Source: an uncultured Pseudomonas sp. (GTDB taxonomy: Bacteria > Pseudomonadota > Gammaproteobacteria > Pseudomonadales > Pseudomonadaceae). Taken from it: DNA of 64,000 bases. The DNA is taken from positions 496,001-560,000 of the forward strand of contig NZ_CAJYDW010000005.1 in the NCBI RefSeq assembly GCF_913774235.1. The letters are read 5' to 3'. The notes below the pieces were generated by a model. It had not been told where the DNA came from. It worked only from the letters and a program-made list of their open reading frames with translations, and did no database searches. Below, in pieces: positions 49,093-56,813 of the stretch. The position numbers were made by a program, and so were the translations under genes. The first letter of the stretch is position 1. Each line of letters opens with the position of its first letter.

Positions 49093-49866
49093 TCACCGGC
49101 CGGTGAACCGCGGGGGACGTTTTTCCTGGAAGGCACGAATGCCCTCGTGGCGGTCGGCGGTGCCGGCCAGCACGGTGAAGGCATGGCGCTCGAAGCGCAG
49201 TCCACTGGCGAGATCCAGGTCCTGGGCCTTGAGCAGCGCCTCCTTGGCGAGCCGTACCGCGAGCGGCGCCTTGCCGGCGATGGTGCGGGCGATCTGCAGC
49301 GCACGCTCGACGGTCAGTTCGGGTTCGGTGACTTCGCTGACCAGGCCGGCGCGCTGGGCATGCCGCGCATCTATGGCTTCGCCGGTGAGCACCATCTGCA
49401 TGGCCAGCGACTTGCCGACCGCCCGCAGCAGGCGTTGAGTGCCACCCGCGCCGGGAATGATGCCGAGATTGATCTCGGGCTGGCCGAAGCGGGCATCGCG
49501 TCCGGCGATGAGGATGTCGGCATGCATGGCCAGTTCGCAGCCGCCGCCGAGGGCGAAGCCGTTGACCGCGGCGACGAGGGGTTTGGAAAAAGCGGCAATG
49601 CGCTGCCAGTGGCGAACGCGGGGGTCTTGCAGCACGCCGACCAGGTCTCGTTCGGCCATTTCCATGAGGTCGGCGCCGGCGGCGAAGGCCTTGCGGCTAC
49701 CGGTGATGACTACCGCGCCGGTGGCGGAATCCCCTTCGGCGAGGTCGAGGGCTTCCGCCAGCTCACCGAGCAGCTCGGTGGAAAGGGCGTTCAGGGCCTC
49801 GGGGCGGTGGAGGGTTATCAGGCTTACGCCCTTTTCCGGCGGCTGCACGATCAGGGTGCGCGGCAT
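49093..49866 (-). CDS. paaF: 2,3-dehydroadipyl-CoA hydratase
   Basis: PaaF (257 residues) is an enoyl-CoA hydratase acting on 2,3-dehydroadipyl-CoA. The crotonase motifs ITGSRKAFAAGADLMEMAER and NGFALGGGCELAMHADILIA are present, as is the catalytic Glu region FGQPEINLGIIPGAGGTQR. First gene of the paaFGHIJK run, preceded by an AT-rich control region with a TGATAC/TGTGTC pair. Confidence 0.95.
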   Translation of the reverse strand: MPRTLIVQPPEKGVSLITLHRPEALNALSTELLGELAEALDLAEGDSATGAVVITGSRKAFAAGADLMEMAERDLVGVLQDPRVRHWQRIAAFSKPLVAAVNGFALGGGCELAMHADILIAGRDARFGQPEINLGIIPGAGGTQRLLRAVGKSLAMQMVLTGEAIDARHAQRAGLVSEVTEPELTVERALQIARTIAGKAPLAVRLAKEALLKAQDLDLASGLRFERHAFTVLAGTADRHEGIRAFQEKRPPRFTGR

Positions 49867-49982
49867 GGGAACTCCTTGGCGGCAGGCACGGCTCGCGGCC
49901 GAGTCTTTCTTGGTGTTGTTCTGGTTCTGCAGCAGCCAGGGCTTGCGTTAACGGCCCTGTCGTTTCGAGTATAGGCTTTATA

Positions 49983-50020
49983 TGATACCGAATGGCAAGT
50001 TAAAAATTAATTAATGTGTC
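49983..50020. promoter_or_regulatory. Candidate PaaX operator upstream of paaF
   Basis: TGATAC (49983-49988) and TGTGTC (50015-50020) are 26 bases apart, 117-154 bases from the paaF start, in a run of A/T (TTAAAAATTAATTAA). The box pair is almost the same as that before paaA. The 471-base gap 49867-50337 between paaF and paaY contains this site and the next, and no gene. Confidence 0.55.
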
Positions 50021-50138
50021 CTTTTGTGGGCGTGGCGTTGGCGCGTGACCCTAGCCAGTCTGTGCGCCTCGTTATGATGAAGTGGAGTGGTAGGGGCAAC
50101 CCAGAGACCGGTTCCCTACGGTCGAGAAAGAGCCATCG

Positions 50139-50176
50139 TGATACTAATCTATGGTCGATTTCTGTATATATGATAC
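50139..50176. promoter_or_regulatory. Candidate PaaX operator upstream of paaY-paaX
   Basis: Two exact TGATAC boxes (50139-50144 and 50171-50176) stand in direct repeat with a 26-base spacer, about 160-200 bases before paaY. The second is set in TATATATGATAC, very like the paaF site. It could serve autoregulation of paaX or help repress paaF. Confidence 0.55.
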
Positions 50177-50337
50177 AAATTAAGCGCCGGGTTGGATGGC
50201 CGGCAGTGTTTCCCCGGCGGCGAGTGGACCTTGAAACCACGAATCGCACGCCGGGCAAGGGACCTCTGGCCAATTGCCGTGCCTGGTCGGGTCTTCGCTC
50301 AAGGTCGGTTGGCGCGCTTTTCGGAGAGGTACCCGCT

Positions 50338-50937
50338 ATGCCCTGCTACAGCCTCGATGGTCTGGTTCCCGTCGTCGATCCCAGCGCCTATGTGCATCCC
50401 ACCGCCGTCCTGATCGGCGACGTCATCGTCGGCCCCGGCTGCTACGTCGGCCCCCTGGCGGCGCTGCGCGGCGACTTCGGGCGCATCGTGCTGGAGGAGG
50501 GAGCCAATCTGCAGGACACCTGCGTGATGCATGGCTTTCCCGCCAGCGATACGGTGGTCGGTCGCAATGGCCACATCGGTCATGGTGCGGTGCTGCATGG
50601 CTGTCACATCGGTGCCGACAGCCTGGTGGGTATGAATGCGGTGGTGATGGACAACGCCCGGATCGGCGAACGTTGCCTGGTGGCGGCCACTGCCTTCGTC
50701 AAGGCCGGCTTCGAATGCCCGCCCCTGAGCGTGGTGATGGGATCGCCGGCCACGGTCGTTCGCAGCCTGAGCGAAGCGGAGTTGGCCTGGAAGCAACGCG
50801 GTACTGCCGAGTATCAGGCGCTGGCGCAGCGCTGCCGGCAGGGCCTGGTGGAGTGCGCACCGCTCGCCGCCGTGGAGGAAAACCGTCCCCGGTCGGCCGA
50901 TGATGGCTTCCGGCCCAAAGCGCCCGCCACGCCTTGA
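50338..50937 (+). CDS. paaY: PaaY, hexapeptide-repeat thioesterase
   Basis: A gamma-carbonic-anhydrase-like left-handed beta-helix protein of 199 residues (repeats such as [20 protein letters not shown]). The metal-binding histidines lie in [19 protein letters not shown] and LHGCHIG. In E. coli PaaY hydrolyses the inhibitory CoA ester 2-hydroxycyclohepta-1,4,6-triene-1-formyl-CoA and aids induction. A GGAGAGG site precedes the ATG; the long open frame upstream runs through the control region and is not coding. Confidence 0.92.
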   Translation: MPCYSLDGLVPVVDPSAYVHPTAVLIGDVIVGPGCYVGPLAALRGDFGRIVLEEGANLQDTCVMHGFPASDTVVGRNGHIGHGAVLHGCHIGADSLVGMNAVVMDNARIGERCLVAATAFVKAGFECPPLSVVMGSPATVVRSLSEAELAWKQRGTAEYQALAQRCRQGLVECAPLAAVEENRPRSADDGFRPKAPATP

Positions 50938-51014
50938 GCGATCTGCGGGCGTTCCATGGTCAGCTTCGGCGCCGGGCGGGTATAGTCGCGGCTTCTTCCG
51001 TCGTGCCAGTGCCC

Positions 51015-51938
51015 ATGAGTAGCCATCCCCAGCTCGATCAACTGATTGCCCGGTTTCAGCAGAACGGACTGGTGCGCGCCAGTTCGCTCATCGTCACCCT
51101 CTATGGCGACGTCATCGAGCCGCGGGGTGGGACCGTGTGGCTCGGCAGCCTGTTCAGCCTGCTCGAACCCATGGGCATCAACGAGCGACTGGTACGCACC
51201 TCCGTGTTCCGGCTGGCCAAGGAAGAGTGGCTGACCGCGATGAAGGTCGGCCGGCGCAGCTATTACAGTCTCACCGGTTCCGGGCGCCGGCGTTTCGAGA
51301 AGGCGTTCAAGCGGGTCTACAGCGGGGCGCCGACCGCCTGGGATGGCACCTGGCTGATCGTGCTGCTGTCGCAGGTCCCGGTGGACGCGCGCAAGCGGGT
51401 CCGGGAGGAGCTTGAATGGCAGGGTTTTGGCGCTCTGGCGGCGAATACCCTGGCGTGTCCGCGCAGTGACCGGGCCGATGTCACCACCACCCTGAGCGAG
51501 CTGGGTGTACTGGAGGACAGCATCATCTTCGAGACCCGCGGCCAGGAGGTGCTCGCCTCGCGCGCCATGCGGCTGCAGGTGCGCGACAGCTGGCGGCTGG
51601 ATGAACTCGGCGAGCACTACCGGGATTTCATCGCCCAGTTCCGCCCGCTATGGCAATCCCTGAGCGAAAGGGCGACGCTCGATGCTCAGGAGTGTTTCCT
51701 GGTCCGCCTGCTGTTGATCCACGAGTACCGCAAGCTGGTGCTGCGCGATCCGCAGTTGCCGGACGAACTCTTGCCCGCCGACTGGGAGGGACGTGCCGCC
51801 CGCCAGCTGTGCCGCAATCTTTACCGCCTGATCGCCCTGCCGGCCGAAACCTACCTGGGCCGGGTACTGGAAACCGCCGACGGTCCGTTGCCGGAGATGA
51901 ACGAAGGCTTCTACCGGCGTTTCGGCGGCCTTGCCTAG
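51015..51938 (+). CDS. paaX: Phenylacetate operon repressor PaaX
   Basis: PaaX (307 residues) is a GntR-like winged-helix repressor released by phenylacetyl-CoA. N-terminal DNA-binding region: LIVTLYGDVIEPRGGTVWLG, then NERLVRTSVFRLAKEEWLTA; central and C-terminal PaaX domains follow (FIAQFRPLW, FLVRLLLIHEYRKLVLRDP, LPAETYLGRVL). Start 51015 (MSSHPQLDQLIARFQQ) fits the family. It is 77 bases after paaY and probably shares its promoter. Confidence 0.95.
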   Translation: MSSHPQLDQLIARFQQNGLVRASSLIVTLYGDVIEPRGGTVWLGSLFSLLEPMGINERLVRTSVFRLAKEEWLTAMKVGRRSYYSLTGSGRRRFEKAFKRVYSGAPTAWDGTWLIVLLSQVPVDARKRVREELEWQGFGALAANTLACPRSDRADVTTTLSELGVLEDSIIFETRGQEVLASRAMRLQVRDSWRLDELGEHYRDFIAQFRPLWQSLSERATLDAQECFLVRLLLIHEYRKLVLRDPQLPDELLPADWEGRAARQLCRNLYRLIALPAETYLGRVLETADGPLPEMNEGFYRRFGGLA

Positions 51939-51955
51939 GGCCGCCGCCGGGCGAG

Positions 51956-52858
51956 TCATCTCCCGAACAACTCCACCAGGACGCCGCGCAGCCAGCGGTT
52001 GCCGGCATCCTGGTGATAGCGGGCATGCCAGTGCTGCTTGACCGTGAAACCCTCGATGGGCACCGGGCATTCCAGCACCTGCAGGCCATAGGTGTCGGCC
52101 AGCGTCTGGCCGATGTGCCGCGGCAGAGTCACCAGCAGGTCGGTGCTCTGGATCACCGCGCCGACGCCGAGGAAGCCGGGCAGCTCCAGTACGATCCGGC
52201 GTTTCGTCTCCGCTCGCACCAGACCGGCCTCCAGCAGCTTCTGGCCGGTACCGGCGCTGACCTGGACATGGCCTTCGCGCTGGTAGTCCGAGACCGTCAG
52301 CCGACCGTCGATGCGCGGGTGCGTCGGGCCGGCCAGGCAGACCCACTCCTGGGGAAACAGCACCTGCTGGTAGATGCCGCCCCCCAGCCAGGGAATGAAG
52401 CCGATGGCCAGGTCCGCTTCGCCGATCTCCAGTGCCTGCTCGGTGTGGCCGTCGATCCGCGCCAGCTCCAGGCGTACCCCCGGGGCGATCTCGCGCAACC
52501 GTTCCAGCAGGCGCGGCAGCAGGGTGATATGGCTGGCGTCGCTCAGGCAGAGGCGAAACAGCCGCTGGGCGGTCGCCGGATCGAAGGCGACTTCCCAGTC
52601 CACCAGACGGCGCAGGGATTCCAGCACTTCCCGGCAGGGGGTGATCAGGGCCTCGGCCTGGGGCGTGGGCTTCATGCCGCCGGGGGTGCGCACGAACAGC
52701 GGATCGCGCAGCTGCTGGCGCAGCTTGCCCAGCCAGAGGCTGATGGTGGGTTGGCTCTGGCCCAGTTGTTCGGCGGCCCGGGTGACGCTGCCGGTGCTGT
52801 AGAGCACCTCGAACAGCAGCAGTAGCTTGGGTTCCGGCAGGCCGTCGCTGGCTGGCAT
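51956..52858 (-). CDS. LysR-family regulator of the adjacent catabolic cluster
   Basis: The protein has 300 residues. The HTH is EVLYSTGSVTRAAEQLGQSQ and PTISLWLGKLRQQLRDPLFV, a substitution-rich NodD/LinR-like recognition region (SLWL instead of the usual SRQI). The effector domain has ADLAIGFIPWLGGGIYQQVL. It is divergent from the panE-like gene with a 93-base gap holding a LysR-type dyad. Start 52858 has AGGAA upstream; the frame continues to 52903. It converges with paaX, 17 bases from its stop. Target and inducer are inferred only from position. Confidence 0.88.
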   Translation of the reverse strand: MPASDGLPEPKLLLLFEVLYSTGSVTRAAEQLGQSQPTISLWLGKLRQQLRDPLFVRTPGGMKPTPQAEALITPCREVLESLRRLVDWEVAFDPATAQRLFRLCLSDASHITLLPRLLERLREIAPGVRLELARIDGHTEQALEIGEADLAIGFIPWLGGGIYQQVLFPQEWVCLAGPTHPRIDGRLTVSDYQREGHVQVSAGTGQKLLEAGLVRAETKRRIVLELPGFLGVGAVIQSTDLLVTLPRHIGQTLADTYGLQVLECPVPIEGFTVKQHWHARYHQDAGNRWLRGVLVELFGR

Positions 52859-52881
52859 TATCAGAATTCCTGATGGGTGAA

Positions 52882-52903
52882 TTGAGTTCATTGTATAGCT
52901 CAA
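52882..52903. promoter_or_regulatory. Candidate LysR operator
   Basis: TTGAG, 12 bases, CTCAA forms the interrupted dyad expected of LysR regulators (T-N11-A class), between the divergent LysR gene and the six-gene cluster. A second dyad ATCAGAATTCCTGAT (52860-52874) covers the LysR ribosome site and might serve autoregulation. Confidence 0.5.
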
Positions 52904-52951
52904 GGTGGCCGCTGGGCCTAGGGTAGGGGCTCAACAAGGAGCCTTGATCCC

Positions 52952-53902
52952 ATGAGAATCTGCATCCTCGGCGCTGGCGCGCTGGGCAGTACCTTCGGTG
53001 CCTGGCTGAGCGAAGCGGGGCACGACACCTGGCTGCTCAATCGGCCCAATGCCCATATCGAAGCCATCGGCCGGGACGGCCTGGAGGTCGAGACGCCCGA
53101 CGGCAGTCGCCGGGTTCAGGTCCGCGCGGCGGTGGCCGCCGAGGCCATCGGCGTGGTCGATCTGGTGGTGGTGCTGGTCAAGTCCTTCGCCACTGCCGAG
53201 GCCATGCAGCAGGCGCTGGCGCTGGTCGGTCCCGAGACCCTGGTGCTGTCGCTGCAGAACGGCCTGGGTCATGAGGAATTGCTGACCGGAATCGTCGGCC
53301 GCGAGCGGGTGATCGCCGGCAAGACCTATGTCGGTGGCGTGCTGCTCGGACCGGGACGGATCCGCAGCGGGGTGGCGGGCAAGCAGACCCTCATCGGCGA
53401 ACTCGACGGCCAGCTCACGCCGCGGGTCCACGCGGTCGCCGAGGCCTTCGGCGGCGCGGGCCTCGCCACCACGGTCAGCGGCAACATCCGCGGCATCCTG
53501 TGGGACAAGCTGCAGGTGAACGTCGCCACCGGGGCCCTCACCGGTATCACCCAGCTCACCTACGGCCAGCTCTATAGCGAGCCGTTGCTGCGCGACATCG
53601 CCCTGCAGGCGGTCGCCGAAGCTATCGCCGTGGCGCGCGCCGCCGGGGTCGAGCTGGGGCTGCAGGAGCCGGAAGCGGCCTGGCAACTGGCCCGCGAGGG
53701 GCTGGCGCCGTCGTTCAAGACCTCCATGCTGCAAAGCCTGCAGAAGGGCTCCATCACCGAAATCGACTTCATCAATGGCGCGGTGGTGCGGCTTGGCCAG
53801 CAGTACCGCGTACCGACCCCGGTCAATGCCACGCTGGTCGCCTGCATCAAGGGCATCGAGCGGGCCATGGCCGACCGACAACAAGAGGACGCCACATCAT
53901 GA
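52952..53902 (+). CDS. PanE/ApbA-family ketoacid reductase (ketopantoate reductase-like)
   Basis: The protein has 316 residues. NADP motif ILGAGALGSTFGAWLSEAG is at about 5-23; the catalytic Lys region is SGNIRGILWDKLQVNVATG and the C-terminal signature is SMLQSLQKGSITEIDFINGAVVRLG. Such enzymes reduce 2-ketoacids branched at C3. Biosynthetic panE is usually elsewhere; here the gene heads a catabolic-looking operon and likely acts on a pathway intermediate rather than ketopantoate. It ends overlapping the VOC gene by four bases. Confidence 0.85.
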   Translation: MRICILGAGALGSTFGAWLSEAGHDTWLLNRPNAHIEAIGRDGLEVETPDGSRRVQVRAAVAAEAIGVVDLVVVLVKSFATAEAMQQALALVGPETLVLSLQNGLGHEELLTGIVGRERVIAGKTYVGGVLLGPGRIRSGVAGKQTLIGELDGQLTPRVHAVAEAFGGAGLATTVSGNIRGILWDKLQVNVATGALTGITQLTYGQLYSEPLLRDIALQAVAEAIAVARAAGVELGLQEPEAAWQLAREGLAPSFKTSMLQSLQKGSITEIDFINGAVVRLGQQYRVPTPVNATLVACIKGIERAMADRQQEDATS

Positions 53903-54294
53903 GCATTCCCAAGGCCTATCTGGAACACGTGGCCATCTGGGTGAAGGACATCCACTGGCACATTCGCTTCTTCCACGAGGTGTTCGGCATGACCCTGCGC
54001 GAGGTGCACGGCACCCTGGAGGAGCCCACCCAGTACTGGACGCTGGGCGGCATGCAGTTCATGAGCAAGCCGGATTTCGCCGGCCCCGAGGGGCGCCTGG
54101 GCCACCTGGGGTTGATGTGCGAGGACCTCGACGCCGCCCTGGCCGCCGCGCGCCGCTTCGAGGGGGTGGAGGAAATGCCCCAGGGCCACAACTGGCTGCG
54201 CCTGCCGGATGGCCTGGCGCTGGAATTCATCCAGGCCGTGCCCGCCAGCGCCGTGCACGAAGCCCTGGCCGTCAATGCCCGGCAAACCGAGTGA
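53899..54294 (+). CDS. VOC-superfamily protein (glyoxalase/dioxygenase-like)
   Basis: The protein has 131 residues with the paired beta-alpha-beta-beta-beta modules of the vicinal-oxygen-chelate fold. Candidate metal ligands are H10 (LEHVAIWVKD), H69 (RLGHLGLMCED) and E109 (LALEFIQAV), the spacing seen in glyoxalases, methylmalonyl-CoA epimerases and extradiol enzymes. Length fits a single-domain epimerase or isomerase. The start overlaps the preceding gene (ATGA). The reaction is unknown; epimerisation or isomerisation of a pathway acid is plausible. Confidence 0.8.
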   Translation: MSIPKAYLEHVAIWVKDIHWHIRFFHEVFGMTLREVHGTLEEPTQYWTLGGMQFMSKPDFAGPEGRLGHLGLMCEDLDAALAAARRFEGVEEMPQGHNWLRLPDGLALEFIQAVPASAVHEALAVNARQTE

Positions 54295-54302
54295 CAGCGA
54301 CC

Positions 54303-54761
54303 ATGACCATACAAGAAAAATACTTCGAGGACGCCCGCGAGGGTGATGAGGCGATCACGCCGAGCTACCAGGTCACCAAGGAACGCATCCTGGCCTATGC
54401 CGACCTCACCGGCGACCACACCCCGGTCCACGTCGACGAGGAATACGCCAACGCCAGTCACTTCGGCGGCCTGGTCGCCCATGGCCTGATGGGGCTGTCC
54501 ATCGCCGATGGGCTGAAGACCCAATGCGACTATCGCTTCCTGCCGGGGATGTCGCTGGGCTGGACCTGGGACTTCCTCCTGCCGATCCGCGTCGGCGATG
54601 AGTTGCACGTGAAGCTGCGCGTTGGGTCCATGCGACCCAGCAAGAGCAAGCCGGGCTGGGGCATCGTGGTGCTGCCGTCCGAGCTGATCAACCAGAAGGG
54701 CGAGGTCGTCCAGCGCGGCGAGCACCGCCTGATGGTGCCGCGGCGGGAGGGTGCGCTATGA
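54303..54761 (+). CDS. MaoC-family enoyl-CoA hydratase
   Basis: A hotdog protein of 152 residues. The hydratase-2 motif is YADLTGDHTPVHVDEEYANA, with the Asp38/His43 pair, followed by FGGLVAHGLMGLSIADGL. It should add or remove water on a 2-enoyl-CoA, and so presumably acts after the CoA-transferase gene with which it overlaps by four bases. The Asn of the usual D-x-N-P-x-H motif is Thr here (DHTPVH). Confidence 0.87.
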   Translation: MTIQEKYFEDAREGDEAITPSYQVTKERILAYADLTGDHTPVHVDEEYANASHFGGLVAHGLMGLSIADGLKTQCDYRFLPGMSLGWTWDFLLPIRVGDELHVKLRVGSMRPSKSKPGWGIVVLPSELINQKGEVVQRGEHRLMVPRREGAL

Positions 54762-55990
54762 GCCAGCCGCTACCGCTGCAGGGCCTGAGGGTCATCGACT
54801 ACAGCCACTTCCTTGCTGGCCCCTACGTGGGGCGCTGCCTGGCGGCGCTGGGCGCCGAGGTGATCAAGGTGGAGCGCCCTGGCAGCGGCGATGCCGGTCG
54901 CCAGCACGCCTTCGTCCTCGATGACCATCAGAGCGGCTATTTCCTGCAACTCAACATGGGCAAGCAGGGTGTCAGCGTCAACATGAAGGACCCGCGCGGC
55001 AAGGCCTTCATGCAGCAGCTGTGCGACAGCGCCGACGTCTTCATCGAGAACTACCGGCCCGGCGCCCTGGACAAGCTCGGCCTGGGTTACCAGGAGTTGT
55101 CCGCGCGCAATCCGCGGCTGGTCTACTGCTCGATTTCCGCCTATGGCCATACCGGCCCCGACGCCCATCGCGCCGGCTTCGGCCTGATCGCCGAGGCCAA
55201 GAGCGGCATCATGCAGATGGTCGGCACGCCCGGCGAGGCGCCGCCGCTGCTGCGGATTTCCCTGGGCGACATGTACACCGGCGCCCATGCGGTGGCCGCC
55301 ATCAACGCGGCGTTGCTCGGCCGGGTCAGCAGCGGTCGCGGCCAACACATCGACATGGCGCTGTACGACACCCTGGTGTCCATGCACGAATACGCGGTGC
55401 AGTGCTACACCCTGTCCGGCGGCGAGATCCTGCCGCAGCAGACCGGCCACGACATGCCCACCTCGACGCTCTATGGCGTGTTCCGCGCCCAGGACGGCGA
55501 CCTGGTGATCGCCGCCCAGGTGGACGACTCCTGGAAGCGCTTCGCCGCGCTGGTCGAGCGGGACGCGGGTCAGCCGGGCTTCGGCAGCGATGTTCGCTTC
55601 CACAGTTCCACCGGCCGCAATGCCCATCGCGAAGCCATCCTGCCCATCGTCAAGGCCTGGGTGGCGGCCAATCCGGTCGCGCGGCTGCTATCGCTGCTCG
55701 ACGAGATCGACGTGCCCTGCGCCAAGGTGCAGCGCATCGACGAGGTGATCGAGGACCCGCAGATCAAGGCGCGCGGCATGATCCAGGAGCAGCAGCATCC
55801 GCGCTTCGGCACCTTGCGGATGCCCAATCTGCCGTTCCGCTTTTCCGAGTGCGACACCACCATCCAGCAGGTGGCGCCGGACCTCGGCGAGCACAATGTC
55901 GCCGTGGCCCAAAGCCTGGGCTATAGCGCGGAAGACATCGCCCGGCTGCAGGCCGACGGCGTGCTGTTCAGCCAGGAGCCCTCCGCATGA
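54758..55990 (+). CDS. CaiB/BaiF-family (class III) CoA-transferase
   Basis: The protein has 410 residues. N-terminal block LRVIDYSHFLAGPYVGRCLA and VIKVERPGSGD bind CoA; the catalytic aspartate is probably D171 in RISLGDMYTGAHAVAA. The mid-region QHIDMALYDTLVSMHEYAVQ is typical. Class III enzymes move CoA between carboxylic acids (formate, carnitine, mesaconate, citramalate and others). Here it most likely activates the pathway substrate from succinyl-CoA or acetyl-CoA. Coupled to the MaoC gene and to the AroE-like gene by four-base overlaps. Confidence 0.9.
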   Translation: MSQPLPLQGLRVIDYSHFLAGPYVGRCLAALGAEVIKVERPGSGDAGRQHAFVLDDHQSGYFLQLNMGKQGVSVNMKDPRGKAFMQQLCDSADVFIENYRPGALDKLGLGYQELSARNPRLVYCSISAYGHTGPDAHRAGFGLIAEAKSGIMQMVGTPGEAPPLLRISLGDMYTGAHAVAAINAALLGRVSSGRGQHIDMALYDTLVSMHEYAVQCYTLSGGEILPQQTGHDMPTSTLYGVFRAQDGDLVIAAQVDDSWKRFAALVERDAGQPGFGSDVRFHSSTGRNAHREAILPIVKAWVAANPVARLLSLLDEIDVPCAKVQRIDEVIEDPQIKARGMIQEQQHPRFGTLRMPNLPFRFSECDTTIQQVAPDLGEHNVAVAQSLGYSAEDIARLQADGVLFSQEPSA

Positions 55991-56805
55991 CCGACCAATA
56001 CGCGGTGATCGGCCGCCCGATCAATCACACCAAGTCGCCCCTCATCCATGGCCTGTTCGCCGCGACCAGCGGCCAGGACCTGGAATACGGCGCCATCGAA
56101 GGCTCGCTGGAGGACTTCGCCGGTGACGTGCAGCGCTTTCGCGCCCAGGGCGGGCGTGGCCTGAACGTCACGGCGCCCTTCAAGCTGCAGGCCTTCCAGC
56201 TGGCCACCGAGCCCAGCGAGCGGGCGCGCCTGGCCAAGGCGGCCAATGCGCTGAAGTTCGAGGGTGAGCAGGTGCTGGCGGAGAACTTCGATGGCATCGG
56301 CCTGCTGCGCGACATCGAGGTCAATCTCGGCCAGCCCCTGGCCGGCAAGAGTGTGCTCTTGCTGGGCGCCGGCGGCGCGGTACGGGGCGCGCTGTTGCCC
56401 TTCCTCGCGGCCGGGCCGGCGCAGTTGGTGATGGTCAATCGCGATGGGCAGAAGGCCACAGGGCTCGCCCAGGAGATCGATCATCCGCTGCTCAGCGTGC
56501 GCAGCTACGAGGCGCTGGCGGGGGAGAGCTTCGACCTGGTGATCAACGCCACCTCGGCCAGCCTGGTCGGCGAATTGCCGCCGGTGCCGGCGGGTGTCTT
56601 CGCCCAGGCGGCGCTGGCCTATGAGCTGGCGTATGGCAAAGGACTGACGCCCTTCCTGCGCCTGGCGCAGGAACAGGGCGTGCCTCAACTGGCGGACGGC
56701 GTGGGCATGCTGGTGGAGCAGGCCGCCGAAGCCTTCGCCTGGTGGCGCGGCGTGCGCCCCGAGACCCGGCCGGTCATCGACCAACTGACCATTCCCTTGC
56801 AGTGA
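55987..56805 (+). CDS. Shikimate dehydrogenase-like oxidoreductase (AroE family)
   Basis: The protein has 272 residues with a full AroE fold. Counterparts of the catalytic pair are K66 (NVTAPFK) and D102, with N88 and Q245 also kept. However, the Ser of the usual HSKSP is Thr (HTKSP), and the usual NTD motif reads NFD with F101. The cofactor motif NRT-x-x-KA reads NRDGQKA. Changes around the substrate suggest a shikimate-like but different hydroxy/keto acid. Position in a CoA-transferase operon also argues against a housekeeping role; the housekeeping aroE is not in the window. Confidence 0.85.
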   Translation: MTDQYAVIGRPINHTKSPLIHGLFAATSGQDLEYGAIEGSLEDFAGDVQRFRAQGGRGLNVTAPFKLQAFQLATEPSERARLAKAANALKFEGEQVLAENFDGIGLLRDIEVNLGQPLAGKSVLLLGAGGAVRGALLPFLAAGPAQLVMVNRDGQKATGLAQEIDHPLLSVRSYEALAGESFDLVINATSASLVGELPPVPAGVFAQAALAYELAYGKGLTPFLRLAQEQGVPQLADGVGMLVEQAAEAFAWWRGVRPETRPVIDQLTIPLQ

Positions 56806-56813
56806 GCGGACCC

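Noticed and set aside
49981-50020. AT-rich run TTAAAAATTAATTAA as an origin or integration site
   Set aside because: No repeated DnaA or att-like sequences flank it; it is best explained as part of the paaF promoter.
50014-50337. Possible N-terminal extension of PaaY by 108 residues
   Set aside because: It would cover the AT-rich control region and one TGATAC pair; the family start at 50338 has a good ribosome site.
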